A stretch of 64,000 bases of DNA from Lepturacanthus savala. Lineage: Eukaryota; Chordata; Actinopteri; Scombriformes; Trichiuridae. The DNA lies in assembly GCA_030544235.1 (NCBI GenBank), contig CM060464.1:36503602-36567601 (forward strand), in the 5' to 3' direction. This document shows positions 20,401 through 31,459 of this stretch, piece after piece (position 1 is the stretch's first letter; every line of letters begins with the position of its first letter). Made by a program: the position numbers and the translations under genes. Below the pieces are notes generated by a model, which did not search any database, had not been told where the DNA came from, and was given only the letters and a program-made list of their open reading frames with translations.

Positions 20401-21984
20401 CACCTGTAGTGTCCATCTATAAGAAGAAGAACCTGTTTGGAAGCTGAATTCTACAGTAACAGTTTTTTTTTTTTTTTATCATTATTATTGTTATTTTTTT
20501 CGACTGTAATTCATATAGGTCTAGTAAATATTTATACGGAGAGTGAGAAAAAACATGTCCACCTCCTTCAAAAGCCCCCAGGATCAGATCCAACACTTTT
20601 AATTAAAGCAGGTAGCCTCCATGTCCACCCCACCGGACCCAACAACTATAAATTCGTCTAATAAAATCAGCATCTGAAAGATGTGGCCAGAGCTGGGAAA
20701 GTTTCTCTGTGAACAGACGTGGTGAGTGAGAGTCAAAAAGAGCAAAGTGGCGATGAATTCAACCCTGCAGGATGCTTTTTAGCTGCTTTTTTTAGGTTTT
20801 TCACTGCTTTTAGCTGCCAGACTCCTCTCTCGTCGCCTCCCTCTAACAAAGTCGGGGACAATGGAAGAAAGGCTGCAGAGTCTCGCATGACACACTCTAA
20901 GACATTTTTATCTGTCTGAAAAACACCTCCGGAAATGTATGTTGTAGATAGCGGCCTTCGTGGCTTCCTCCTGTGAGGAGAGACACTCTCATCTCAAACT
21001 ACGAATGCCTTCGCCAAGTTGTAGTCATGACAATGCTTCAGATATGACTGTTGCTGCAAAGGCGCTCCACATTCTAAAACCTAGATGCTTCACATACAAG
21101 GATCTATACAATCACCACAGATTCAGAGTGGCAGCTGAGATTAGAGTCAGCTGTTCAGGATCTGCCTGACTGAAATATGGTCACATTTTCTCTTCTGTTC
21201 CTGAGCTGTAGAGATCAATGACATCCCGTAAGTGTTGAAAAACGATGCTGGCCTTTGATATCATCACCTTTATCCTGTGAGACGTTTCTGCCATAATTAG
21301 CAGTGTTGAGAATAACACATTACAAAAGTAATAAATTACTGTAATGCATTTTGCTGAAACAGTAATGTAAGGCATTACAGGAAAAATCAGTAATATTTTA
21401 CTCAGTACAAATATCAGTAATGTGTATTATGATGTGTTTTTACCTGGATTGAAGTGGTCGTTATGTTGTTTTTCCTTAAACAAATTCACTAAAATCACAG
21501 CAAGATCAGCAGCAGTGATCACTTCCTTTTCCTTTTGGCTCATCAGACAGAAGATGGAGATGAGTGAAGCAGCAGAAACGTTGGATAGCACATTCTCCAG
21601 ATGGACACACACTCATTACTTTACATCATAGTCAAATGCACTTTGTTCTCCACCTAAAGAAGTGTCCACTTCCTGAAACAGCAGCAGAAATCCAACATTA
21701 CAGAGGTGCTACAGTAACATGAACTTAACAGGAAGGAAGTCAAGCATGAGAGTGGAGATAAAACCACTAAACAGACTAAATGAACCTTCTCCTGCTCTGA
21801 GATTCTTCAGCATCCAGAGGTTAGGAGACTTGTTGAAGACATGAAAACCACTTTAACACTTCAACTAGTCAGCAACATCCTTGTTGTGACTAACAGCAAT
21901 CATGACAAAGGTATAGAGCTAGTTTTAGATTGATAAATCCATATTTACAGGTATTTTGGTGAGAATAACTTAGTAGTGTAATAG
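20401..21984. other. Intergenic sequence, with a possible MITE end
   Basis: Holds a T run at 20463-20479, and at about 21301-21400 phrases such as AGTGTTGAGAATAACACATT and TACAAAAGTAATAAATTAC that resemble ends of a fish GTGTTGGG-type MITE. Otherwise nothing recognised. Confidence 0.35.
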
Positions 21985-22240
21985 TAGTGTAATTAGGGAT
22001 GGGAATCAAGAACCAGTTCCTGCAGAGAACCAGTTCCGTGAGTTTATCAATTCCATGGAATTGTTTGTTAGTTTATCTAATGATTCTCTTATCGATTCCA
22101 ATCAGCACGAATCTACGTCATGTAACTTAGGCAAGTTACTCACACTCGATTCCAGCAAGCACGACTAATTACGTGATGGCGTTACGCCGGTTTAGTACGT
22201 CCTAAACAACAATGGTGCCCAGCAGATTGTGCTGGGCACC
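21985..22240 (+). repeat. Possible hAT-type MITE (TAGGGATGGGAATC)
   Basis: Begins TAGGGATGGGAATCAAGAAC with AACCAGTTCC repeats, a familiar terminal form in fish. No matching right end is identified; the called end includes a perfect hairpin at 22214-22240. Confidence 0.35.
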
Positions 22241-23286
22241 TTGTGCAGAGTGCTTATTTGTAAAACATGCTATAACGTTCGAAAGAATTGTGTTTTGTGA
22301 TGTCACAGTGGTGTACTGATGTTTTTTGTCTTGTCTGGTTTCCTACAAATGTGACAAGTGACCTTGACCTTTATCTTTCTGATGAACAAATTTGATTCGG
22401 TTCATCCTTGAGTCTAAGTAGACGTTTGTGTCTGAGTTGTATAGATTCACTGAACAACTCAACTGTTGCTGAGGCGTAAAAATCTGATTACAGTGTTTGA
22501 GTGGAGCTGTGGTTATTTCCTGCTGAGCTTCACCTTCCCTGATATTAAAGTGGAGGTGGGATCTGAGCTGCAGCAGTTACTCTCTGAACAGGAAACAGGT
22601 CGAATGTGGTGGAGCAACTTGTCTCTTCCTTCTCAACTCATAAGAAGAGAAGCTTTGAAAAAACATGGAATTCAAAGAAAAAGAATTCAAAGTGCAAAGT
22701 AAATGTTTATATGAAAGTTCAGACTCACTCACTCATTGGTGTTCCAGCTGATGACTGTAATAAACCTGCATATTCAGATTAATATGTTGTAATCTGATCA
22801 AATAAATGTCTGTACAGCACCAAACTATTAACTTACCGAACCAAGTATTGTCATAGCCCTGGCTCAGAGAGCAAGACAAAAATGGGAGACCACACACTTT
22901 ATCAAGTACCTTAAACTGAATTTTATTTAAATACATCAAAACAACCTAAAGAAGTCTGTAATCTGTAACATCAGTAATGTAGGCAGTGTTGGATGCTCAT
23001 GAGGTGTGGTGATGGTAAAACAAGGAAGCACAAACCAAACAGGCAGCAGGTGATCTGAGGGAGAGAGAGAGAGAGAATGAGAAGGAGGAGCCAGCTAAAT
23101 AACCTTGGCCCAGCCTTCCCAAATGTACATCCAATTAGTAGCTCCACCCATCTACCTGAAATAAGCCTGAAAAAAGAAAAACACATCAAGAAATGACCAG
23201 AAAAGAGGACGGGGTCGTCACAGTATGCACCACAGCATGTCCAATCAGCACCAAGCCTGAGGTCTAACAACTAAGTACGTTGTCTT
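22241..23286. other. Intergenic sequence
   Basis: A short (GAGA)n run lies at about 23063-23076. Nothing else recognised. Confidence 0.4.
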
Positions 23287-23525
23287 TTAGATATTTGGGC
23301 AGAAATTTTTAGGAGCTTTTTCAGGAACTGCTTCAAGTTCTTCTTCAGAATCTTTAGGAGCTACTTCATCACAATCATCTTTAGGTTCTTCTTCAGGAGC
23401 TTCACAAGGTTCTTCAGGAGCCTCTTCACTTCTTCAGGAGGTTTATCAATAGCTTCTTCCTTCAGGATCTTCTTCTTCAGAAGCTTCATTAGGTTCTTCT
23501 TCAGGAGCTTCATCCTTCTCTTTTC
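23287..23525 (-). other. Degenerate Glu/Pro-rich repeat frame
   Basis: Tandem CTTCAGGAG/CTTCTTCAGGAG-type repeats read on the minus strand as acidic motifs: EKDEAPEEEPNEASEEEDPE, then after stops and a frameshift EAPEEPCEAPEEEPKDDCDE and DSEEELEAVPEKAP, ending at a TAA at 23287-23289. The repeat resembles the acidic low-complexity part of a protein, but the frame is broken in the middle and has no start or domain. It may be a decayed exon or a plain minisatellite. Confidence 0.3.
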
Positions 23526-24170
23526 TTACTCCTGCCTCAGACAATGAGAACAATGTCTGACCAATAAAAGGACAGAATTTTCTGCATTTTCTTAGATGCA
23601 GTTTGATTCAGGTGTTGAGTGATTTGTGTGAATGAGAATGTCTTCTGATTTATCTGCATGGATAGTTTAAATCTAACTAAATACCTCCATGCTTCTACTG
23701 AAATGACATTTTGAGCACACATCGTTCAGCAGAGCACTGAACCTGACTAGGTTTAAATTCTCTCCTCCACCTCTGCTCCTGGTTGCAGATCGTGAATCAG
23801 CACCTCGATCGGAGATGCTGGACAGCACCAGGACAACCCTGTGACTCCATTGGTAGCTGCAGCTTTAATGATCCCTGCAGGGAGTTAAGGAGAAGAGAGG
23901 AACCTCCAGAGGTCCAGATCTAACCTGCAGCTTCTCTCCAGCAGCAGGATTCACAGCCAGGGGTTGTTGGTTCAAACCCAGACGAGCAGCAGGTTCTGTA
24001 AAGCACTGACGCTGCATCTTAATCCACAAAAACATGTTATTTATATAACATATTCCATAGCATGACCGATACACTAATGTATTAATATTTGATTATTGAA
24101 TATTTGATTTGATACTTTATTACAATATTGTTTTGTTCTACATATGTTTGTATTTGTAAATATATATTAT
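23526..24170. other. Intergenic sequence
   Basis: A B-box-like GGTTCAAACCC lies near 23970 but no A box or tRNA cloverleaf can be drawn. Nothing else recognised. Confidence 0.4.
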
Positions 24171-24337
24171 AGGGCTGCTCGATTATGGAAAAAAAGTCAT
24201 TATCACCAGTATTTTGGTCAATATTTAAATCACAATTATTCAGATGATTATTTTTTAAGTTATACAATGCATTTATTTTTTCAGCATGAATACATGTGCT
24301 TTTGTTTAAGATGTTAAACCGATTTGTTGTGTTGCAC
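24171..24337 (-). repeat. AGGGCTGC-end interspersed repeat, fragment
   Basis: Starts AGGGCTGCTCGATTATGG and ends ATTTGTTGTGTTGC. It is the inverse of the right end of the copy at 59472-60402 (CAACACAACAAATCTG, ATTTTTTCCATAATGGAGCA). A fish DNA-repeat family that I cannot classify. Confidence 0.6.
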
Positions 24338-24505
24338 TTCATTTTTTCCACATTGTGTTATGTTACAGCCAATTTCCAATTGGATTCAATTAATTTTTCC
24401 CTCAAAATTGACACACAACACCACATAATGACAACGTGAAAAAAGGTTTTGAGATTTTTGCAAATTTATTAAAAATAAAAAAAAAAATCACATGTACATA
24501 AGTAT

Positions 24506-26176
24506 TCACACCCTTTGCTCAATACTTGTTGATGCACCTTTGGCAGCAGTTGCAGCCTCAAGTCTTTTTGAATATGATGCCACCAGCTTGCCACACCTAT
24601 CTCTGGGCAGTTTTGCCCATTCCTCTTTGCAGCACCTCTCAAGCTCCATCAAGTTGGATGGGAAGCGTCGGTGCACAGCCATTTTCACATCTCTCCAGAG
24701 ATGTTCAATCAGATTCCAGTCTGGGCTCTGGCTGGGCCACTCAAGGACATTCACAGAGTTGTCCTGAAGCCACTCCTTTGATATCTTGGCTGTGTGCTTA
24801 GGGTCGTTGTCCTGCTGAAAGATGAACCGTTGCCCCAGTCTGAGGTTAAGAGCTCTGGAGCAGGTTTTCATCCAGGATGTCTCTGTACATTGCTACATTG
24901 TAGTCAAGGAGTTAAGTTGTAAGCAACTGGACTTTGTCTTGGAGCTTGAAGACATTTCACCTTTCATCCGAAAGGCTTCTTCAGTTCAAGCCTGATGATG
25001 GAAACCAGGAGCCATATCTCTAGAGTTGTTGTGGTTACGACTCTCATTCCAATTCAAGGTGTGAATTGGAATTAGAGTCGTTATGGTCACATGATCCAAA
25101 AAAAGAGTCCTGCTCTGATGGTGAAGAGCAGTTGAACTTCCTGGAATGAGATCTCAAGGCAGGATGGTATGTAGCAGATAGATTATTACGCAGCCCCCTT
25201 CTCTGTTCAAAGTTGGTTGTTCCAAATGGACATAGATGGCCTCTTTCACTCCTCTCTCAAACCACCAGTCCTCCTTATCTAAGATGTGTACATCATTTGT
25301 AACCACAACAACTCTCATTCCAATTCACACCTTGAAGGTTGACCTATGTGACCCTTTGTTACGGAATGAGGGATGTGGTCTACAGCTCCACTCTCTGTGA
25401 TCCAGAGATATAGCTCCTGGTTTACATCATCATGCTAGAACTGAAGAAGCCTTTCGGATGAAAGGTGAAACGTCTTCAAGCTCTTAACTCCTTGACTACA
25501 ATGACCTGGATGAGTGAGAATCTACACAGATACATTGCTGCATACATCTTTCTCTCTATCCTGACTAGTCTCCCAGTTCCTGCTGCTGAAAAACATCCCC
25601 ACAGCATGATGCTGCCACCACCATGCTTCACTGTAGGGATGGTATTGTCCTGGTGATGAGCGGTGCCTGGTTTCCTCCAAACATGACGCCTGGCATTCAC
25701 ACCAAACAGTTCAATCTTTGTCACATCAGACCAGAGAATGTTGTTACTCATGGTATGAGAGTCCTTCGGGTGCCTTTTGGTAAACTCCAGGTGGGCTGCC
25801 ATGTGCCTTTTACTAAAGAGTGGCTTCCGTTTGGCCACTACCATACAGTCCTGATTGGTGGATTGCTGCAGAGATGGTTGTCCTTCTGGAAGGTTCTCCT
25901 CTCTCCACAGAGAAACGCTGGAGCTCTGACAAAGTGACCATCGGGTTCTTAGTCACCTCCCTGACTAAGGCCCTTCTCCACCAATCTCTCAGTTTAGATG
26001 GCTGTCAGCTCTAGGAAGAGTCCTGGTGGTTCTGAACTTCTTCCATTTATAGATGATGGAGGCCACTGTGCTCATCGGGACTTTCAAAGCAGCAGAAATG
26101 TTTCTGTACCTTTCCCAGAGTTATACCTGGAGACAATCCTTTCTCTGAGGTCTACAGACAATTCCTTTGACTTCAT
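24506..26176 (-). pseudogene. Tc1 transposase, DD34E, split by insertion
   Basis: The natural start MKSKELSVDLRERIVSRYNSG is readable from the ATG at 26174-26176. A one-base loss soon after (GGGAAAGGTACAG) shifts the frame. From about 25844 the frame is open through VVAKRKPLFSKRH, WSDVTKIELFG (first Asp) and GGGSIMLWGCFSAAGTG, then is broken at 25530 by the Penelope-like insertion. It resumes at about 24885 with LRLGQRFIFQQDNDPKH (second Asp) and SPDWNLIEHLW (Glu), with 34 residues between the second Asp and the Glu. Without the insert the gene spans about 1040 bp, the usual length for a protein of roughly 340 residues. All three catalytic residues survive, but the gene is inactive through insertion and frameshifts. 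Confidence 0.9.
24899..25530 (-). mobile_element. Penelope-like element fragment (GIY-YIG end) nested in Tc1
   Basis: Flanked by 13-bp repeats TACATTGCTACAT (24886-24898) and TACATTGCTGCAT (25531-25543), differing at one base. Both ends carry long inverted copies, from TGTAGTCAAGGAGTTAAG through CACCTTTCATCCGAAAGG to CCAGGAGC(C/T)ATATCTCT. Between them, minus-strand codons at about 25154-25300 read DVHILDKEDWWFERGVKEAI then EQPTLNREGG. This is the C-terminal pattern of the GIY-YIG endonuclease of Penelope-like retroelements ('ILD.E..W..R..KEAI....P.LNR..G'). The reverse transcriptase part is absent. Inverted flanking terminal segments are known for this class. Confidence 0.75.
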
Positions 26177-26278
26177 GCTTGGTTTGTGCTCTGACATTGT
26201 CATTGTCATGCTGTGGGACCTTATATAGACAGGTGTGTGCCTCCCCAAATAATGTCCAATCAACTGAATTGAAAAAAA

Positions 26279-26658
26279 TAAAATAATTTGACATTTGTTG
26301 TAAAAAAAAGTAGCACAAAATTGTGATTTTTCTATAATAAATTATGACAAATACACTTTTAAATAACAAGAAACCAGCATGAGCACACATTGTACATTTA
26401 GAAAGACTTAGTGAAAGCTTCTTTAAACTGTATTCTGAAAAATGTTCTAATCTTGCCAAACATGATTTATCACTAACACAGACAGACATCTCGCTCCACT
26501 CACACTCGCACTAACACTCACACTGATATTAACACTCATGCTCTCGCACACATGCATACTAACACTTCCGCACACATTTGTGTCCTTGCAGTATTGCGTA
26601 ATCGCTTTTTCAGAAATTCTATGTTGAAAAATGTCAAAATATTGTTTCAACTCGATTA
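26279..26658. other. Intergenic sequence
   Basis: Holds a loose CACTCACACT repeat at about 26495-26545. Nothing else recognised. Confidence 0.4.
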
Positions 26659-27525
26659 ACGTATTTTCTGGACTATAATTCGCACTTTTTTCATAGTTTG
26701 GGGGTGCGACTTTTACCCTGGAGCGTCTTATGTGTGAAATTATTAACACATTATTACCAGTACATCATTTCACATGTTATTTTCACACTAAACTGCAGGA
26801 GGGCGCTCTAGGCTTGTGTTGATAATTTTAAAAACAACTGAGAAGGGATTAACAAAAACGGCACTGAAAAGAAAATCATATTCTGCAGATTATGAGCTGC
26901 AAGATTTTCATTGGATTTTAGTTACCGGATATTTGGAGTGACACGGATGGTTTTGGTAAACTTCTTAGAATGTTATTGATGCTATAGTTATCGGAATAGC
27001 TCTTAATATGTTATGTTAACAAGGCATGTTAACCAGGCACGTTCTCAGTTGTGTCATGTAACGTCAGCACCGTTCAGCCTGTTGTTGACTCTATTCTATT
27101 TTTATTTTAAATTGTTCATCATTTAAATTTTAAATCTGTCTGTTCTTGGTGTTGGATTTTATCAAATAAATTGTGGTAACTTGTCAAAACAAAGGACCAC
27201 AAACGCAGATGTTGAGTTTCACTTTTTATCGATAGACAAAAACAATACATTCCTTCCAGTCCCGTGGAGAACGACAACTCAGGCATGCGCGGAAAATTCC
27301 CTCTTCTTCAGTAAACCTTCTTGCCGGCCACAATGATCACACAGCGACACCCACTGGATAAACAATCAATTGTCCCCTAATTACCTCTGCTTCACAACAT
27401 AGATTTACCCCCAAAATGTGACTTATACTCCAGTGCGACTTATATATGTTTTTTCCTTCTTTATTATGCAATTTATGGCTGGTGCGACTTGTACTCCGGA
27501 GCGACTTATAGTCCGGAAAATACGG
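26659..27525 (+). mobile_element. Pogo-like MITE, copy 1
   Basis: Ends CGTATTTTCTGGACTATAAT and GCGACTTATAGTCCGGAAAA-TACGG, flanked by TA. Inside, codons from 26861 read ALKRKSYSADYELQ, the start of a pogo/Tigger-type helix-turn-helix transposase. The frame then jumps by deletion into the C-terminal DFHW region. It carries about 235 bp (27170-27403) absent from the sister copy at 58543; part of it (27310-27400) resembles the foldback arms at 50.9-52.2 kb. Confidence 0.8.
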
Positions 27526-27699
27526 TATATGATTTTGGAGATCGCTTGACGTATAAATCCGAATCATGAATAAAATTCAATTGCACAGTCTTAATACTGT
27601 AATTATACTGTATTAATACTAATAATTATCATTATTATACAATATAGAATAGAATGTATATTGTGTATATTCAACATTACTGAATTTTTATTTAATCTT

Positions 27700-27955
27700 C
27701 ATTCATTCATGTTCTATACCTGCTTATTCCTCATTAGGGTCACGTGGTCTCATGGAGCCAATCCCAGCGCATTACAGGTGAGAGGCAGATGTTCTCCAGC
27801 CTATCTACACTATTCACACCTATGGTGATTAGAGTCACCGTTTAACCTCAGCATGTGTTTGGACTGTGGGAGGAAGCTGGAGAACCTGGAGAAAACCCAG
27901 CAGACACAGAGAGAACATGAAACTCCACACACCTTCTTGCTGTGAGGCAACAATC
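27700..27955 (-). mobile_element. tRNA-derived SINE, copy 5
   Basis: Minus-strand family copy with tail repeats ATTCATTCAT at the left and ACCTTCTTGCTGTGAGGCAAC at the right. Small deletions in the core (GAGGCAGATGTTCTCCAGCC). Confidence 0.85.
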
Positions 27956-28390
27956 AATCAATCAACAATAATATTTTAATTGTTGTTCTGTTGTTGCTTT
28001 TTGTTGTATCTTCCTAAATTATGTAAATTTATTTATAATTTCACCTCTTTTATTTGTTGCATTCTCTGATTTTGGTTGTGATGTTATGCTTATTTTTCCA
28101 AAATGCTTTACAGAGAGACACAGCTGAGAAACTTGAAAATACCTAATTTTAAGATGTCTTCTTTATGATAATAATAAAAACATGTAAATAATGTACACAT
28201 AACATATACCACTATATACACAATTTAGATATGTATTTAAACGGGTATTAAATGCAATATTGAAAAACACACACAAACACACAAACACACACACACAGAC
28301 ATGTATTTGACAAATAAATCCATGTTAATCTTCCACTGCAGAGTGTTGACTGAATCATGATGATGTGAGTTGTCCTGTCAGCAGAGAGAG
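27956..28390. other. AT-rich intergenic sequence
   Basis: A short (CACA)n stretch lies at about 28267-28300. Nothing else recognised. Confidence 0.4.
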
Positions 28391-28391
28391 G

Positions 28392-28485
<94 letters not shown>
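28391..28485. repeat. (TG)n microsatellite
   Basis: About 95 bp of TG with rare TATG interruptions. Confidence 0.97.
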
Positions 28486-28488
<3 letters not shown>

Positions 28489-28672
28489 GCGCTGCATGAT
28501 GGTATAAAGATACACCCTGTTAATCTCTAGCAGCTTGTTTTTCAAGAGTTCAGCAAATATTTTTTTTATTCTCAGTTCCAGCTTCAGTTCATTTCTCACT
28601 GACTCATCACGTGTCGCTTTTTCGTGCAGCTCGATGAAGCCTTTTAACGTCACGTAACATTGGCATTACCGT

Positions 28673-28673
<1 letters not shown>
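28486..28673 (-). repeat. Unclassified repeat, inverted copy of 35802-35912
   Basis: The part at about 28560-28673 is the inverse of 35802-35912. Minus-strand codons here read TLKGFIELHEKATRDESVRN then LKLELRIKK; the same bases in the other copy are broken by small indels. Both copies abut a (CA)n/(TG)n tract at the same junction, TGCGCAC / GTGCACG. Family unknown. Confidence 0.6.

Positions 28674-28759
<86 letters not shown>
28674..28759. repeat. (CA)n microsatellite
   Basis: About 43 uninterrupted CA dinucleotides. Confidence 0.98.
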
Positions 28760-28760
<1 letters not shown>

Positions 28761-28984
28761 GCTTGTTTTCAACCATCTTCTCTGCAGCTCCTGATATATT
28801 TGAGTGATGCTTGTCAACTTGTAAACTCCAATATGTTCCCAAATTGTGAACCCAAGCTGTGTAAAAGACAAGAAAAAGAACATAAAGGAATCACAGCACA
28901 CACAGATCACCTCTCTAATGACTGATATATCAATGTAGAGCCCACAGAAATGCACAAGGTCTGATCAGCTGCTTGGATCCTAGA

Positions 28985-29630
28985 TTTTAGGCTACAGTTC
29001 ACTGTGTTTTCAGCTTGTAAGAAGGTTTAGTTTGATGTTAGTGTCCCAACCTGCATGATACTAACCTCTGTTTCAACACAACACCTTGAAACATACAAAG
29101 TGACGTTAAGCCTACACACAGACACACACACACATACATTAGCATGGTCAGCCATTTTGCCTTTGTCTCAACAGACAGGGAGCCACACGGCCTGAACACA
29201 AACAGCCATCACGGCAGCCATCTTTGTAGTTCTCACACGCAGCATACACCCATGCACATTCACATGTACATGTACAGTACAAAGCCTTCAACCATTAATA
29301 GCTATTAATACGTTGATCCTGGTTTCTATTATTAAGGTAAATCAGATCTCCAATTTTAAATTTAACAATTTATGAGACTGAATCAGTGAATTGAATATCT
29401 TTTCCTTGCAACCCAGAGGTGGCACGCCACTCTAGACCTTAATAATTAAGCTCTAATTTAGAGTACATAATTATTTTAAATAATTATTGATTCTTCTAGA
29501 TAGTCAATTTCATCAGAATAATTTGTGTAAGACACTACATCTTCTGATGCCCGTGAACTTAAATTACTGTAGACACTACCCTTTATGTGTGCCACGAGCG
29601 AGGCTGGCACAACATCAATATAACCAATAG
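28985..29630 (+). repeat. LTR-like interspersed repeat, copy 2
   Basis: Shares with 49836-50400 the start TAGGCTACAGTTCACTGTGT and also CACGGCAGCCATCTTTGTAG, TTAATAGCTATTAATAC and GAGACTGAATCAGTGAA. With the inverted copy at 15160 it shares the end near GTGTGCCACGAGCGAGGCTG. The middle part with the AATAAA signal is missing here. Confidence 0.6.
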
Positions 29631-29714
29631 AACCAATACATGTACAGGTCTTAATTTTGCTTTAATTGTTATATACTTGAAATGTCTATTGTGCATAGTT
29701 ATACTACAGCTGCA

Positions 29715-29990
29715 TCAATTTATTATTATATTTTCATAATGGGTACATGAATGAGCATTTTTGAGAAAATGTCCAGATTCTCTGGTTCCAGATTATCTTC
29801 TCTGATTATTTCCTGGTTTCTTTAGTCTCAATAATAGTAAACTAATGATCTTTGGGTTGTGGACAAAAAAGACATTTTAGCTTGAATCATTTTGAATCTT
29901 CAGCTTTAAATCGACAATTTACATCATTTTATGAAGCAAACAACTAATCAGATTAATCTATAGATTAATAAACTATCAGAACAGCCCTAA
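29715..29990 (+). repeat. MITE-like repeat (TCTGGTTCCAGATTATC variant), copy 3
   Basis: Contains AAATGTCCAGATTCTCTGG, TTTCCTGGTTTCTTTAGTC, GGGTTGTGGACAAAAAAGAC and an end AACTAATCAGATTAATC, matching the copies at 3128 and 16571. Confidence 0.65.
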
Positions 29991-30342
29991 GTAAATCACC
30001 AATAACCTGTAATATAACACGTATGAAAATGACATTTTATTAGTTTGGATCCAGACATACCGCTCTGTATTTTCCCTTCAAAGATCAGTAAAGTGTATAA
30101 ACCTGATGGTGTTTTTAACCCATTGCAGCGTCAATATAAAACAAACAGTGTGGTGTTCAACATGAGGGGTGGGACCCTGGTGGGGGTGGAGGTACTGCAG
30201 TGAAGGCACAAGCAGGAATCCTAAAAATGACTCCTATTGATTAATCCGTTAATGGTGATTAATGTGACAGAAATTAATTGAATACTGGATTAATTGTTTT
30301 AGCTCTTGTAACTATATATTTTGAATGTTTGTTTTTCCACTT
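29991..30342. other. Intergenic sequence
   Basis: Nothing recognisable. Confidence 0.4.
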
Positions 30343-30652
30343 CAAGACCTCCTTGGTCCTGGGTCTGGGACCTTTCTGTGTGGAGTTTGCATGTTCTCCC
30401 CGTGTCTGCGTGGGTTTTCACCAGGTTCTCCGGCTTCCTCCCACAGTCCAAACACATGCTGAGGTTAATTGGTGATTCTAAATTGTCCGTAGGTGTGAGT
30501 GTGTGAGTGAATGGTGTGTGTGCCCCACGATTGGCTGGCGACCATCTGGGGTGTATCCCAGCGCCTTAACGCGCTGGGATTGGCTCCAGCAGACCATGTG
30601 ACCCTAATGAGGAATAAGCAGGTATAGAAAATGACTGACTGACTGACTGACA
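30343..30652 (+). mobile_element. tRNA-derived SINE, copy 6, with hairpin mutation
   Basis: Plus-strand copy from GACCTCCTTGGTCCTGGGTC through the tail GGAATAAGCAGGTATAG and a (TGAC)n tail. At 30555-30580 the usual CTGCCTCTCGCCGTAAT stretch is replaced by a perfect 10-bp inverted duplication of the neighbouring GCGCTGGGAT. Confidence 0.9.
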
Positions 30653-31459
30653 TACATGAATAAACACAACTATTCAACAACTGTTCCCTTGAATTTATTC
30701 CCTTGCAGATAGTTTTTAGGCTATAATATATAAAACTTTGGGACATGAATTTGAATGAATCAAGCATGAAAAAATTATACTAATACATAAAATTAATTTT
30801 ACAGCCTTTCCTCCTCCTGCATTTTTATCTACAGGGTGGTGAGTTGCTTGAATATATGAGCTTAGTAATTCTACAGCTCTGATTATTGTAACTTCTTATT
30901 GTAAAATATAAATGATCCTTAATGCTGAAATGAAGTAATTATAGATATTTAACTGCTTTAATGTGGACGTGTTGATATCAGCTGTTAAAAGCCTGTGCTG
31001 GTGGAGCCATGACAGCATGAAGGAGAGCTCATCGTGTCTGTGGTGATACCGGTAATAGAGTCTGCTGTCGGATAGACAGGACGGGATAATGGTTCGATAA
31101 AGATTACAAAGAGGTGGGAGTCAGAGGACACCCCTGCCTCGCTCCGCAGCTGAGTACAAAAGGATATTTGGCTGAGAGTAATTACAGAAGCTCATGGAAA
31201 GTCACGGAGGGGGTTTCAATTCAGCAGGTGAGGCCCCAACCTGCTGTAGAGTAAATCTTTATTATCTCCGAAGGGCAATTTGTAGTACGGCCGGTGGTCA
31301 AGTAAGATCAAACACAGCTAATGGAGGAAGAAACACTGCAGACATGTTTACTGAAGCAACAGCGGCTGGGAGGAAGAAAAACTTCTGCTCATTCAGCAAC
31401 ATTCATCAAACTGCAAAAAAATGATACCACTACGATAAAGTAAAAATGTCTCATCTGCA
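30653..31459. other. Intergenic, possibly non-repeat sequence
   Basis: The stretch 31000-31430 lacks transposon motifs and has moderate GC content. It could be conserved non-coding DNA, but nothing in it proves this. Confidence 0.3.

Larger units (their letters stand above)
24338..26278 (-). mobile_element. Tc1-like transposon (DD34E), host of a Penelope insertion
   Basis: Holds a minus-strand Tc1 transposase. The low-coordinate end has the long terminal repeat phrase TGTGTTATGTTACAGCC. The high-coordinate end is cut at GTCCAATCAACTGAATT, before the 5' terminal repeat; the missing end type is seen at 17214-17640. The outer terminal bases are lost on both sides. The 632-bp segment at 24899-25530 is foreign. 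Confidence 0.88.

Noticed and set aside
23940..24000. tRNA gene suggested by GGTTCAAACCC
   Set aside because: Only the T-arm-like box is present; no A box, anticodon arm or cloverleaf could be drawn.
25441..25530. Hammerhead ribozyme in the Penelope terminal segment
   Set aside because: Penelope-like terminal repeats can carry hammerheads, but the nearest matches (GGATGAAAGGTGAAAC, CTGGATGAGTGAGAA) do not form the conserved CTGATGA...GAAA core.
28378..28955. Thr-His and Cys-Val repeat frames
   Set aside because: Translations of (CA)n and (TG)n tracts. The non-repeat part (TLKGFIELHEKATRDE) belongs to a two-copy repeat that is broken in the other copy.
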